Shown here piece after piece: positions 42,775 to 50,640 of a DNA stretch of 60,328 nucleotides. Source of the stretch: Clostridiales bacterium (GTDB taxonomy: Bacteria > Bacillota > Clostridia > Christensenellales > UBA3700); the NCBI GenBank assembly GCA_014799575.1, contig JAAVHS010000010.1, positions 8,223 to 68,550 of the forward strand. Direction: 5' to 3'. Positions within the stretch are counted from its first letter, which is position 1. The number at the start of each line of letters is the position of its first letter. The position numbers were made by a program, and so were the translations under genes. Under the pieces are notes generated by a model. It had not been told where the DNA came from. It saw only the letters and a program-made list of their open reading frames with translations, and made no database searches.

Positions 42775-44261
42775 AAGATATAATGATAAACGTCAATCCG
42801 AGCGACACCCAAGTGTGTATCGTCGAAAACGGCGAGTTGGTGGAATTTTGGGTAGAGAGAAAGAATCTTACGAGGTTAGTGGGCAATATCTACAAGGGCA
42901 AAGTGCAAAACGTGCTCAACGGTATGCAGGCCGCTTTCGTCAATATCGGTTTGGAGAAGAACGCATTTTTGTATGCAGGCGATACTTTGGAGTATGGAGA
43001 AATCCTCAAAGACGTTACGGATAAGAAACTCAATCTTAAAGCGGGCGACAATATCTTGTGTCAAGTGACCAAAGAACAATTCGGCTCAAAGGGCGCAAGA
43101 ATTACTATGAACGTCACTTTGCCTGGGCGCGGCGTAGTGCTTATGCCGCAAATTGATTACGTGGGCGTAAGTAGACGAATCACCGACGAAAAGAAAAAGC
43201 AAGAGTTGATTGACTTTGTCACAAAAGTCAAGCCGGAGGGCTTCGGCATAATATTGCGTACGCAGTCCGTCGATTGCTCTAAGGAAGAAATTCAAGAGGA
43301 AATATCAGAACTCGTCGCCAAGTGGAATAAGATAAAAGAATTGAATATGACTAAGCCCGCGGGTACGCTTATCTACAAGGAAGAGGGCGTCGCTATTCGC
43401 GCGGTGAGAGATATGTTGCGCGACGACGTGGACCACATCATTATTGATGACAAGCGATTGCTTGAAGACTTCAAAATTGCGTTTGCGTCGCTCAACGAGA
43501 AGAAACCCGACTTGTTCGTGCTTTACGACGATAAAGAGCATATGCATAAGAAGTACGGACTGACAAAGCAAATTACCGATTTGCTTCAACGCAAAGTCGT
43601 GCTTGCCAACGGCGCGTATTTGATTATCGACAGGACGGAAGCGTTGACGGTAATCGACGTCAATACGGGCAAGTACGTCGGAGAAAAGAATTTAGAGCAG
43701 ACCGTATTCGATACAAACTGCATTGCCGCCAAAGAAATCGCAAGACAACTTCGCGTGCGCAATATAGGCGGTATCGTCGTAATTGACTTTATCGATATGG
43801 AAAATCCCGAGCATTCGCAAAAGGTCTTGGAAGTCTTGCAAGAAGCCTTGTCAATGGACAGAACCAAAACGTCTGTCATAGGTATGACCCCGCTCGGACT
43901 TGTCGAACTCACTAGGAAAAAGACGAGAAGTATGTTGGAGAGCGTAATGTTGCAGACCTGCCCTTATTGCAATGGCGACGGCTACGTGCTATCCGACGAA
44001 GTTATGGCAAATAAGCTCAAATTCTATCTCAACGACGTCTTTGCTTGCAAAGACAACACGTCCGTGCTAGTCACTCTTTCGCCAAGCGTGTTCAATAAGA
44101 TTTTCGCATACCGTCTGCTTGAAAAAGAGTGCGCCAACGAGTGGCGAGACAAACGCATCTACCTTAGACCCGACGAGCATCTTCACGTCGAGAAATTCGA
44201 CGTCAAAGTCTTGCACGGGGCAATATTGGATTTGCCTGAAAATGCTAAAATGTTGTTTTAG
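42771..44261 (+). CDS. rng: Ribonuclease E/G, 496 aa
   Basis: S1-like RNA-binding segment (NIYKGKVQNVLNGMQAAFVN), RNase H-like fold with LTVIDVNTGKYVGEK and VIDFIDMENPEHSQKV (catalytic Asps), and the zinc link TCPYCNGDGYV. It is the short RNase G form without a degradosome tail. Acts in rRNA and mRNA processing. The operon radical SAM-DUF2344-rng is classically followed by L21-Prp-L27, but here those lie 13 kb away at 57 kb. Confidence 0.92.
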   Translation: MKDIMINVNPSDTQVCIVENGELVEFWVERKNLTRLVGNIYKGKVQNVLNGMQAAFVNIGLEKNAFLYAGDTLEYGEILKDVTDKKLNLKAGDNILCQVTKEQFGSKGARITMNVTLPGRGVVLMPQIDYVGVSRRITDEKKKQELIDFVTKVKPEGFGIILRTQSVDCSKEEIQEEISELVAKWNKIKELNMTKPAGTLIYKEEGVAIRAVRDMLRDDVDHIIIDDKRLLEDFKIAFASLNEKKPDLFVLYDDKEHMHKKYGLTKQITDLLQRKVVLANGAYLIIDRTEALTVIDVNTGKYVGEKNLEQTVFDTNCIAAKEIARQLRVRNIGGIVVIDFIDMENPEHSQKVLEVLQEALSMDRTKTSVIGMTPLGLVELTRKKTRSMLESVMLQTCPYCNGDGYVLSDEVMANKLKFYLNDVFACKDNTSVLVTLSPSVFNKIFAYRLLEKECANEWRDKRIYLRPDEHLHVEKFDVKVLHGAILDLPENAKMLF

Positions 44262-44605
44262 GTATTTGAACCTTTCATATAATAAATCAATCTATTATGC
44301 GCGTCTACGACGTCGTCAACGTTAAAATAGGTGATTGTTTTGTCTTTTGTATAGACTTTAAGTTTGCCGTTTTTGCTAATTGTATGAAAATATCCGGAAT
44401 CAAATTGCGCCTGTCGGTATTCAACTTTTAGTATATCCGCAGGGCTACAAGTGTAACCGTCCGCGAATTTCAACTGTCCATTGTCATAAACTATCAAAAT
44501 ATCAGGAAGATTTGCGTCCCTTTTATTCGCTTTGTGTCCCATTATAATCAAAAATGCGTCTAGTCCAATCAACATAAGAAACACAGCCGCAAACTCAAAA
44601 ATCAT
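44258..44605 (-). CDS. Hypothetical single-pass membrane protein, 115 aa
   Basis: One N-terminal membrane helix (FEFAAVFLMLIGLDAFLIIM) and a PH-like or beta-rich cytoplasmic part (KVYTKDKTITYFNVDDVVDA). No family recognised. The ATG overlaps the stop of a 48-aa upstream gene (ATGA), so the two are one operon. Its 3' end overlaps the rng stop on the other strand by four bases. Confidence 0.65.
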   Translation of the reverse strand: MIFEFAAVFLMLIGLDAFLIIMGHKANKRDANLPDILIVYDNGQLKFADGYTCSPADILKVEYRQAQFDSGYFHTISKNGKLKVYTKDKTITYFNVDDVVDAHNRLIYYMKGSNT

Positions 44606-44748
44606 CGCGAAATCTGCCGCTGAAAAAAGCCTTCAGATATAAGAAAAATAAGAAACAGAACACTAATTATTGTTAAGAACGCAGTAATTGCCCGCACAAA
44701 TACAATTCTTCTTTTTGCTTCTTTTGATTTCATTGCTATGATTTCCAT
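44602..44748 (-). CDS. 48-aa single-pass membrane peptide
   Basis: Reads MEIIAMKSKEAKRRIVFVRA, then ITAFLTIISVLFLIFLISEG and FFQRQISR: a basic start, one membrane helix and a short tail. Two facts support it as a gene: its TGA overlaps the next gene's ATG (ATGA), and TTGAAA-17-TATATT ends six bases before its ATG, so the mRNA would start at the start codon. No homologue known to me. Confidence 0.65.
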   Translation of the reverse strand: MEIIAMKSKEAKRRIVFVRAITAFLTIISVLFLIFLISEGFFQRQISR

Positions 44749-44754
44749 ATAAAT

Positions 44755-44783
44755 AATATAGCATAATCAAAATATAATTTCAA
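44755..44783 (-). promoter_or_regulatory. Leaderless promoter of the 48-aa membrane gene
   Basis: Minus strand: TTGAAA (44783-44778), 17-bp spacer, TATATT (44760-44755), ATTTAT, ATG 44748 at predicted +1. Confidence 0.7.
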
Positions 44784-44850
44784 CTGCCGCTTTGTCAAAA
44801 ATGCCGAATAGTACAAATCGCGTAAAGTTTCAGTGATAACTAAATAAGAA

Positions 44851-44880
44851 AAAAGACTTGCAATATGCAAGTCTTTTTAT
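44851..44880. terminator. Bidirectional terminator by rubrerythrin
   Basis: AAAAGACTTGCA / TGCAAGTCTTTT stem with T-runs both ways; it lies 33 bases beyond the end of the rubrerythrin gene. Confidence 0.9.
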
Positions 44881-44913
44881 TTGGCAGAGTTGCGTTAACG
44901 TAAAACGAAAATT

Positions 44914-45453
44914 TTAATAATTCGCTTCGTGAACTTCGAAATAACTTTGCGGATGCGCGCATACGGGGCATATCTCAGGAGCATTCATACCGACCGCTAT
45001 ATGTCCGCAGTTGCGGCATTCCCAAACCTTAACTTCGCTCTTTTTGAAAACCTCGGCTGTTTCGATATTCTTCAAAAGCGCGCGGTATCTTTCTTCGTGC
45101 GCCTTTTCGATAGCAGCTACCATACGGAATTTTTCAGCAAGATCTTTAAAGCCTTCGGCTTCGGCGGTCTTGGCAAATTCCTCGTACATATCCGTCCACT
45201 CGTGATTTTCTCCGTCAGCGGCGGCGGTAAGATTTTGCGTTGTCGTGCCAAGTTCGGCTAATTCCTTAAACCACATTTTTGCGTGTTCTTTTTCATTGTC
45301 CGCAGTCTTTAAGAATAGCGCGGAAATTTGCTCAAAGCCCTCTTTTTTTGCAACCGAAGCAAAGTACGTATATTTATTCCTTGCTTGCGATTCGCCGGCG
45401 AAAGCCGCTTTGAGATTTTTTTCAGTTTGTGTGCCCTTATACTTGTTGTCCAT
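44914..45453 (-). CDS. rbr: Rubrerythrin, 179 aa
   Basis: Diiron four-helix bundle with [39 protein letters not shown] and [16 protein letters not shown], then a C-terminal rubredoxin domain [12 protein letters not shown] and [11 protein letters not shown] (two C-x2-C). A cytoplasmic peroxidase of anaerobes that takes electrons from rubredoxin (6102-6257 here). The ATG at 45453 has AAGGAG; a longer frame upstream does not. Alone in its transcription unit. Confidence 0.95.
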   Translation of the reverse strand: MDNKYKGTQTEKNLKAAFAGESQARNKYTYFASVAKKEGFEQISALFLKTADNEKEHAKMWFKELAELGTTTQNLTAAADGENHEWTDMYEEFAKTAEAEGFKDLAEKFRMVAAIEKAHEERYRALLKNIETAEVFKKSEVKVWECRNCGHIAVGMNAPEICPVCAHPQSYFEVHEANY

Positions 45454-45587
45454 AGTGTCTCCTTTAATATTGTGTGTTACATAATCAATATACCAAACAA
45501 ACAAATATAAATCAAGAATTTGAAGAGATTTAGATTGTGAAAACCTTTATTCAAATTGACTTTAAGTACTAAATGTTTTTATCTTTA

Positions 45588-46925
45588 TCAAGCGTCATGA
45601 AATTTGTCATTCACGGGAGCTGTGGCTGTTGCAATCTTTTTCAATTCGAACTTTTTAAAGAAAACTTTTTCCAGCAATAGCGATAATGCGAAATGCACGA
45701 CCATACCTAAGCCAAACATAATTATAATCGTGTTCATTGTAAAAGTAATGGCATTCGTAATGTACAATATAAAGAAGAATCCGTAATATACAATGTTGAT
45801 TACGAGTGAGTTGATTGCATTATAAATTGTTTTACCAAGTCCGGTAAATATATTATCTATGATTGCGCACCCCGCATATGCAATATAAAATGGCACAAGT
45901 TTTATCACAATTAAAAATATTTCGTTTGCATTTGACAATCCTTGCGCGTGCTTGAAAAAGGGAGTCCACAAGGGAATAGTGATTGCCCACAACAAAATGG
46001 TCGCAGTGGCTATGAAATAATAGTTTGATTGCTTTAAATTTTTATATCCGTCTTTACAATCTCGTCTTATTACTTCTGAAAGCGCGGTGATAGGTATTAG
46101 TAACCAACCCCAAATAAAGTTGTTTGCAATCCAATAATTACCTTGTTCGGCAACCATATTTACCATTCTGCCAATCATTACGGCATAAATAAAATTGTCT
46201 ATAAATTGCTGAACGCCCGAAAAAACGCCAACTTTGCACCATTCTTTTATGATAGGTAAATCGCTTTTATGAAACCAACACGGCTTTATAAGTTTTTGCA
46301 GATAGAGCATTACAAAACTTGAAATCGCGAGCAAAGTATTTACAATTATATTGGATATGGCAATTCCGTAAACGCCTAGATTAGGAATCAAAGCAAAATC
46401 GACAATTATGGAAAGAACTATATTTATTGCTAAGAATATATATACATTTTTATCTTTTCCGATAACAACAAATACGACGTTTACAAAACTAACTATTACT
46501 CCAATCATAAATGCAATTGTTTCAAGTTGAAGATATCTATTCACAGTGTCTACGTCAATTTCGTTGGGGTTCATTGCCTTTATAAGCACCACTCCGTAAA
46601 TTAGTACGCCTATTGAAAATAGAGCATAAATTATAAAGGTCAAAACTCCTGTTTTAAAGGTGTGTTTTGCAAAATTTTCTTCGTCATTTTTAAAAATTTT
46701 ATTAAGAATAGAATACAGAGGAATTACCAAAAAGGCCTGCAACGTTTCATTGATTAAGTCAAACCATTCCATTTGTCCGATAATATCAAATACGTCACTT
46801 TGATTGTTTGACGATATGATAAAAGTTTTAATAGTTTGATATATCGCAGGAATAAGCGCCAATAAACATAAAGCTGAAAACAATCGCCAATTAAAACTTT
46901 TAAGTTTTTTAAATCGCTCTTTCAT
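45588..46925 (-). CDS. MATE-like multidrug/lipid flippase family transporter, 445 aa
   Basis: About twelve membrane helices. The pairs of repeats with Q-Q-F-I-D-N-F and GNYWIANNFIWGWLLIPITA fit the MATE/MOP exporter superfamily; substrate unknown. The start ATG at 46925 has AAAGGA eight bases upstream. This gene is AT-rich (many AAA/ATA codons) unlike the core genes, and starts an accessory stretch that runs to tRNA-Val at 50.5 kb; it was probably acquired. Confidence 0.75.
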   Translation of the reverse strand: MKERFKKLKSFNWRLFSALCLLALIPAIYQTIKTFIISSNNQSDVFDIIGQMEWFDLINETLQAFLVIPLYSILNKIFKNDEENFAKHTFKTGVLTFIIYALFSIGVLIYGVVLIKAMNPNEIDVDTVNRYLQLETIAFMIGVIVSFVNVVFVVIGKDKNVYIFLAINIVLSIIVDFALIPNLGVYGIAISNIIVNTLLAISSFVMLYLQKLIKPCWFHKSDLPIIKEWCKVGVFSGVQQFIDNFIYAVMIGRMVNMVAEQGNYWIANNFIWGWLLIPITALSEVIRRDCKDGYKNLKQSNYYFIATATILLWAITIPLWTPFFKHAQGLSNANEIFLIVIKLVPFYIAYAGCAIIDNIFTGLGKTIYNAINSLVINIVYYGFFFILYITNAITFTMNTIIIMFGLGMVVHFALSLLLEKVFFKKFELKKIATATAPVNDKFHDA

Positions 46926-47059
46926 AATTATCCTTTGCATAATCTCTACAGATTGTTTTCATATTTGAGCAACTTACGTTGTCGATAAAAATATATCACG
47001 ATTTTTATTTAAAATCAACTAGTACCGCGTCAAGTGCTTGATAAAACAAGTGATTGCGT

Positions 47060-47155
47060 TCTCGCCCTTGCATTCAGCCACAAAAAAAGACGCAATGTTG
47101 TAATTGCGTCTTTCTTGTGGCGGAGCAGTGATGAAGTAAAACGAACAAGTTAATT
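47060..47155. repeat. Accessory-region repeat, copy 1 (partial)
   Basis: TCTCGCCCTTGCATTCAGCC, then an A-run, GACGCAAT / ATTGCGTC hairpin, TTGTGGCGGAGCAGTG and AAAACGAAC. The same unit, longer, recurs at 48302-48485 and 50315-50478. This is the main content of the 327-bp gap between the MATE gene and the 47253 gene. Confidence 0.75.
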
Positions 47156-47252
47156 GTCATTATTAAAAAAAACTAAAACACTGTCATAAAACTATTGCCA
47201 ATTTATTTTTAAGATATAAAATTTAGTTGAAAAAATTATTTTGAGGTGTATA

Positions 47253-47855
47253 ATGTTAGTAAATTGGTCTAATGATTGGATACAAGTAGTTGACAACTTA
47301 AATGACGTGGTTATTGATGACTTTGATTATAAAAACGGAATACAAGGACCGATAACGCTAAAACATTGTGTAAAGTGTATTGCAGTAAATCAGTGTTGGT
47401 TTGCAAATGAGAAAAACAAAAAGCCAGAGTCTAGAGAATATTCGCTTGAACAGATTTTGAATGACAGTAAAAATAAAATAGGTCTTTATCACTATAATTG
47501 TCACTGTCAAGAAATAGATATTCCTACTCCAACTGAAAAAGATATTCAAATAATATGTCCGGAAGGTAAAATAGGTTGGTTGTTTAAAGATAAATCGGAT
47601 TGGATTCGTAGACTTGGTTATGAGCCGGATGAAAAGTTCGTAGATTATGTGAAAGACTTGGTTGTTAAGAACTACTGTTTGGGACAGTATAGAATTCGAG
47701 GCATTGATAACCACGGTGTTGCAATTGACGTATTTATAGATATAGAAGGTAAAGGGGAAGCGGCTAATAGGATATTTGTAGCGAAGTCCGGTTGGATGGT
47801 GTTTTCCAATGGAAAGTTGAAATGCAATACGCTTTTAGGAGGAAAGACAAAATGA
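47253..47855 (+). CDS. MuF-like/DUF6883-type toxin-like protein, 200 aa
   Basis: First half holds a Cys/His pattern LKHCVKCIAVNQCWF ... GLYHYNCHCQE, as in the end of phage MuF (SPP1 gp7) head proteins; second half (from ~95) IGWLFKDKSDWIRRLGYEPD and NYCLGQYRIRGIDNHGVAID resemble DUF6883, a domain I know from the ends of polymorphic toxins. GAGGTG before ATG 47253. The next gene overlaps it by four bases and resembles an immunity gene. AT-rich. Function inferred only from this context. Confidence 0.5.
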   Translation: MLVNWSNDWIQVVDNLNDVVIDDFDYKNGIQGPITLKHCVKCIAVNQCWFANEKNKKPESREYSLEQILNDSKNKIGLYHYNCHCQEIDIPTPTEKDIQIICPEGKIGWLFKDKSDWIRRLGYEPDEKFVDYVKDLVVKNYCLGQYRIRGIDNHGVAIDVFIDIEGKGEAANRIFVAKSGWMVFSNGKLKCNTLLGGKTK

Positions 47856-48220
47856 AGATATATGATAAAGTAAGAATTTTGGTGTCAAATCCAGAGTATG
47901 AGAAAAACGGAATATTCAAAGGAATGATAGGGACTATTATCGAGGCGCATATAGAATTTAGAAGTTTTCAAGTTGCATTTATAGACCCTAATCAAGTTGT
48001 TGACGAGAATGACGATTTCCTTGGACTTAGAGACGAAATTGTAGAGTATATCCACGTCAAAGATATGGAAGTTGTGGAAGAGAGCGATTGCACTGACGAA
48101 TTTATATTTAACGATTTGCCAAATAAAGATATCCGCTGGTTTTGTAAAGTCGAAGATGGATTTATAAAAAATCTAAAAGGCGAGAAGTTAAACAAGATTG
48201 CGTATGATTACGATAGTTAG
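47852..48220 (+). CDS. DUF4926-like putative immunity/antitoxin protein, 122 aa
   Basis: KIYDKVRILVSNPEYEKNGI followed by KGMIGTIIEAHIEFRSFQVA is the SH3-like DUF4926 pattern found in immunity proteins next to toxin domains. AGGAGG precedes ATG 47852, which overlaps the previous stop (ATGA). C-terminal half acidic. Together with 47253 it forms a two-gene pair. Confidence 0.6.
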   Translation: MKIYDKVRILVSNPEYEKNGIFKGMIGTIIEAHIEFRSFQVAFIDPNQVVDENDDFLGLRDEIVEYIHVKDMEVVEESDCTDEFIFNDLPNKDIRWFCKVEDGFIKNLKGEKLNKIAYDYDS

Positions 48221-48265
48221 AATGCAATAAATAATTTATTATTCAAATAATTCACCAATAATTGC

Positions 48266-48298
48266 AAAGCCCTAAAACGTGGTTCGTTTTAGGGCTTT
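48266..48298 (+). terminator. Terminator after the toxin/immunity-like pair
   Basis: AAAGCCCTAAAACG-TGGTT-CGTTTTAGGGCTTT perfect 14-bp stem. It ends three bases before repeat copy 2 begins. Confidence 0.85.
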
Positions 48299-48301
48299 AA
48301 T

Positions 48302-48485
48302 GGTGGAAGTTATATCAACTCATATGCCGACGCATATTCATTGATGGCTTTCGGTATATTTGCATATCTTGCAAATATACCTCGGCTTAGGTCTCGTTCT
48401 CGCCCTTGCATTCAGCCACAAAAAAAGACGCAATGTTCTAATTGCGTCTTCCTTGTGGTGGAGCAGTGATAACATAAAACGAACT
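48302..48485. repeat. Accessory-region repeat, copy 2 (full)
   Basis: Starts GGTGGAAGTTATA (the last bases of tRNA-Val, reverse orientation), then two hairpins (ATATGC-CGAC-GCATAT; GGTATATTTGCA/TGCAAATATACC), CTCGCCCTTGCA, a GACGCAAT/ATTGCGTC terminator and GGTGGAGCAGTG...AAAACGAAC. About 100 bases (48312-48410) are identical to copy 3. Confidence 0.85.
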
Positions 48486-48611
48486 TTAATCTTGTTCATC
48501 TTCTTGTTCTGCATGATAATTAGAACTGCCGCAATTAGGGCACTTGCCGCCATTTGCGTTTGAACTGTGACACCCGCAGTCATAGCAATGGTAGTACGTA
48601 TAAGTAGACAT
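48486..48611 (-). CDS. 41-aa zinc-ribbon protein
   Basis: MSTYTYYHCYDCGCHSSNAN followed by GGKCPNCGSSNYHAEQEDEQ D. Two C-x2-C knuckles (CYDCGC; CPNCGS) separated by 16 residues form a zinc ribbon. GGAGG 8 bases before ATG. The stop TAA directly abuts the repeat unit (AAAACGAAC...). Too short for usual gene finders. Probably a small accessory protein; role unknown. Confidence 0.7.
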   Translation of the reverse strand: MSTYTYYHCYDCGCHSSNANGGKCPNCGSSNYHAEQEDEQD

Positions 48612-48683
48612 AATATTTACCTCCATAAGATTTTATATATTTATCAAAAAGCATTTTAAACCTACTAATGGTTTTCGGTTATT

Positions 48684-48714
48684 GGTGGAGCAGTGGTAAT
48701 GTAAAACGAATTTT
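48684..48714. repeat. Accessory-region repeat, short copy
   Basis: TGGTGGAGCAGTGGTAATGT followed by AAAACGAA: same junction sequence as at 47121-47155 and 48457-48484 but without the hairpins. Confidence 0.65.
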
Positions 48715-48790
48715 ACATTTTCAATGGTACGATAAATTTTATTTTTTCATATCTTGCAAGATGAATTTGGTGTGGATTTGGGAATATCTA

Positions 48791-48988
48791 TTATCGCAAA
48801 TCTTCCTCCCACGACGGAGCAGGATAAACCTTGCCTCTAAAGCCATCAAAATAGCCATCCGATACGGCTTCTTCGGTGTAGCCGTCAGGATATAATTTAT
48901 GCCCACAGCTTGGGCAACGACCATATTGTTTGGACGGTCTATCAAACATTTCACATCTACATTTTTTGCATACATAAATAGCTTTCAT
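48791..48988 (-). CDS. Zinc-ribbon protein, 65 aa
   Basis: KAIYVCKKCRCEMFDRPSKQ then YGRCPSCGHKLYPDG: two C-x2-C knuckles. AGGAG before the ATG. Transcribed leftward from TTGACA-17-TATAAA at 49056-49028. Unlike the 41-aa protein in sequence, but the same type and setting, between repeat junctions. Confidence 0.75.
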   Translation of the reverse strand: MKAIYVCKKCRCEMFDRPSKQYGRCPSCGHKLYPDGYTEEAVSDGYFDGFRGKVYPAPSWEEDLR

Positions 48989-49027
48989 AATAACTCCTAA
49001 TAAATTTATTTTATATTTATTAAATAT

Positions 49028-49063
49028 TTTATATCATAAAGTTATCAATATGTCAATATTGAC
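49028..49063 (-). promoter_or_regulatory. Promoter with overlapping palindrome
   Basis: Minus strand: TTGACA (49056-49051), 17-bp spacer, TATAAA (49033-49028). The palindrome GTCAATATTGAC (49052-49063) covers the -35 and could be an operator. Confidence 0.6.
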
Positions 49064-49139
49064 TTATAGATTTGTGTTAGTGATGAAGAAAAGATCCTAT
49101 TATAGTTTATAATGTTATAAATAATAGAGCGACTTCTAT

Positions 49140-49169
49140 AAATCCCGAAACAAATCTGTTTCGGGATTT
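49140..49169. terminator. Hairpin after the PD-(D/E)XK gene
   Basis: AAATCCCGAAAC / GTTTCGGGATTT 12-bp stem, three bases past the stop of the gene at 49172-50227; the 183-bp gap up to 48988 otherwise holds the promoter above. Confidence 0.7.
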
Positions 49170-49171
49170 AA

Positions 49172-50227
49172 TTAATATTTAAATTTTTTTTGTAGATATG
49201 GTTTAAAACGCAAGCCACTTCTTTTATCTTTAAATGAACTATCATTATATATGATTTGTAAATCAATTTTGTTTTTATTATCTCTGCGAGTCGCAAGTTG
49301 AGACAATGCAATCGAGTCATGCGGAATAAACAACAAATACAAGATTCTATTATTCCAATCATCTAAAATAATATACCAATCTTTAAGTAGAAGGTTAATG
49401 TTAGGGTTTGCCCAATAGTCATTAGAAGATTTGTTTTTTGAAGCATAAGTTGTTAGATTATAAGTAAGGCTATAACCTAAATTCTCTAAAAAACTAATAG
49501 CTGTTGATTTTCCAATACCTCCCGTGCCGTCAGATCCAGTAGGCTGAGTAGGTGGTTGTGGATCTTGAGTCTTAGGTTCATTGCCGATTGAGATTGTAAT
49601 ATTTAACTGGTTTAATGCAGTTTTAATTTCTTCATTTGTATATTTTCCTGCATAATGCTCAATTAACAAATCTTCTAATTTAAGTTTTTGTATATCACTT
49701 ATAATCACACTGATATTTGTTTTTGTATTTTCTACTTCAATCAAAAAATCTTTGACATTTGTATTATCAAAATCTCCCTTGCTAAATAGTTCAATGAATT
49801 TTTCACCATACGCGTTATTTTTTTCAAATGGTATTTCAATCGAATACTCAGTTGTGGAATTATCTCGGAAGTAGATATAAATTTTATTGCAAATTAAAAT
49901 GCCGACCTTTAATTCCAACAGTCGCATATAACTTAGCAACTGGTCTTTATATGTTTGATTAAATGGGAAATTAAGTTGTTTTAATTCTACAACAAACAGG
50001 TCCTTATTCTTGATACTATCTCTTATAATAATATCCGGAATCGTACTTTTACGAGAGCCGATTTGTATATTTCTCCAAATGTCTATTTCTTTACTACGCT
50101 TGCTATATCCAAAAACGTCTGCATCGGCAAAAATATCTTCCCATAACCTTTGTACAGCATCTTCTTTAAGTGATTGATTTTTTTGAATATCCGACACTAT
50201 TGCGTTCCACTTTTCTGTTATAGTCAT
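49172..50227 (-). CDS. PD-(D/E)XK nuclease-like protein (HsdR_N type), 351 aa
   Basis: N-terminal restriction-endonuclease-like domain: TIPDIIIRDSIKNKDLFVVELKQL gives the PD...ExK triad (read in two parts: IPDIII, VVELKQ) as in type I restriction R-subunit N-termini. After a Pro/Gln/Gly-rich hinge (~225-240, with TGGIGKST that mimics a P-loop) a C-terminal domain of ~110 residues follows. No methylase or specificity gene is present, so this is not a complete restriction system; possibly a solitary defence nuclease. AAGGAG before ATG. AT-rich. Confidence 0.6.
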   Translation of the reverse strand: MTITEKWNAIVSDIQKNQSLKEDAVQRLWEDIFADADVFGYSKRSKEIDIWRNIQIGSRKSTIPDIIIRDSIKNKDLFVVELKQLNFPFNQTYKDQLLSYMRLLELKVGILICNKIYIYFRDNSTTEYSIEIPFEKNNAYGEKFIELFSKGDFDNTNVKDFLIEVENTKTNISVIISDIQKLKLEDLLIEHYAGKYTNEEIKTALNQLNITISIGNEPKTQDPQPPTQPTGSDGTGGIGKSTAISFLENLGYSLTYNLTTYASKNKSSNDYWANPNINLLLKDWYIILDDWNNRILYLLFIPHDSIALSQLATRRDNKNKIDLQIIYNDSSFKDKRSGLRFKPYLQKKFKY

Positions 50228-50314
50228 AATATACTCCTTTTCGACATTATATCACACGAGGGGATTGTTTTCAAGTATATGGGAAGTCAAAATGAACTTC
50301 GTCATTTTCTACTT

Positions 50315-50469
50315 AGTGGAAACTATATCAACTCATATGCCGACGCATATTCATTGATGGCTTTCGGTATATTTGCATATCTTGCAAATATACCTCGGCT
50401 TAGGTCTCGTTCTCGCCCTTGCACTCGGCCACAAAAAAAAGACGCAATGTTGTAATTGCGTCTTTCTTG
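50315..50469. repeat. Accessory-region repeat, copy 3 (full), beside tRNA-Val
   Basis: Begins AGTGGAAACTATATC, then the same hairpins, CTCGCCCTTGCA and the GACGCAAT-GTTGTA-ATTGCGTC terminator as copy 2; it runs directly into the 3' end of tRNA-Val (TGGTGGAAGTTATA). On the minus strand the hairpin with its T-run (50432-50465) is the terminator of the tRNA. Confidence 0.85.
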
Positions 50470-50545
50470 TGGTGGAAGTTATAGGGCTCGAACCTATGAC
50501 CCTCTGCTTGTAAGGCAGATGCTCTCCCAACTGAGCTAAACTTCC
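50470..50545 (-). tRNA. tRNA-Val (TAC)
   Basis: 76 nt. Acceptor GGAAGTT/AACTTCC, encoded CCA, anticodon stem TCTGC/GCAGA with loop CTTACAA (anticodon TAC), T-loop TTCGAGC. It is the right border of the accessory stretch, whose repeat copies reproduce its 3' end. Confidence 0.96.
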
Positions 50546-50640
50546 GTATTTGCTTTATGATTTTAACATATAGAGAGAGGTATGTCAAACGATTTTTTCA
50601 AAAAATCGCGGCAGTAGATAAAAAATATTATACGTAATAA

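Noticed and set aside
45454..45500. PerR box upstream of rubrerythrin
   Set aside because: TATGTAACACACAATATTAA is AT-rich but lacks the TTATAATNNTTATAA symmetry.
49500..49530. P-loop ATPase motif GGIGKST in the PD-(D/E)XK protein
   Set aside because: It lies in a Pro/Gln/Gly-rich hinge, with no Walker B or other NTPase motif following.
47060..50478. CRISPR array
   Set aside because: Repeats are long, few and separated by whole genes, not by uniform spacers.
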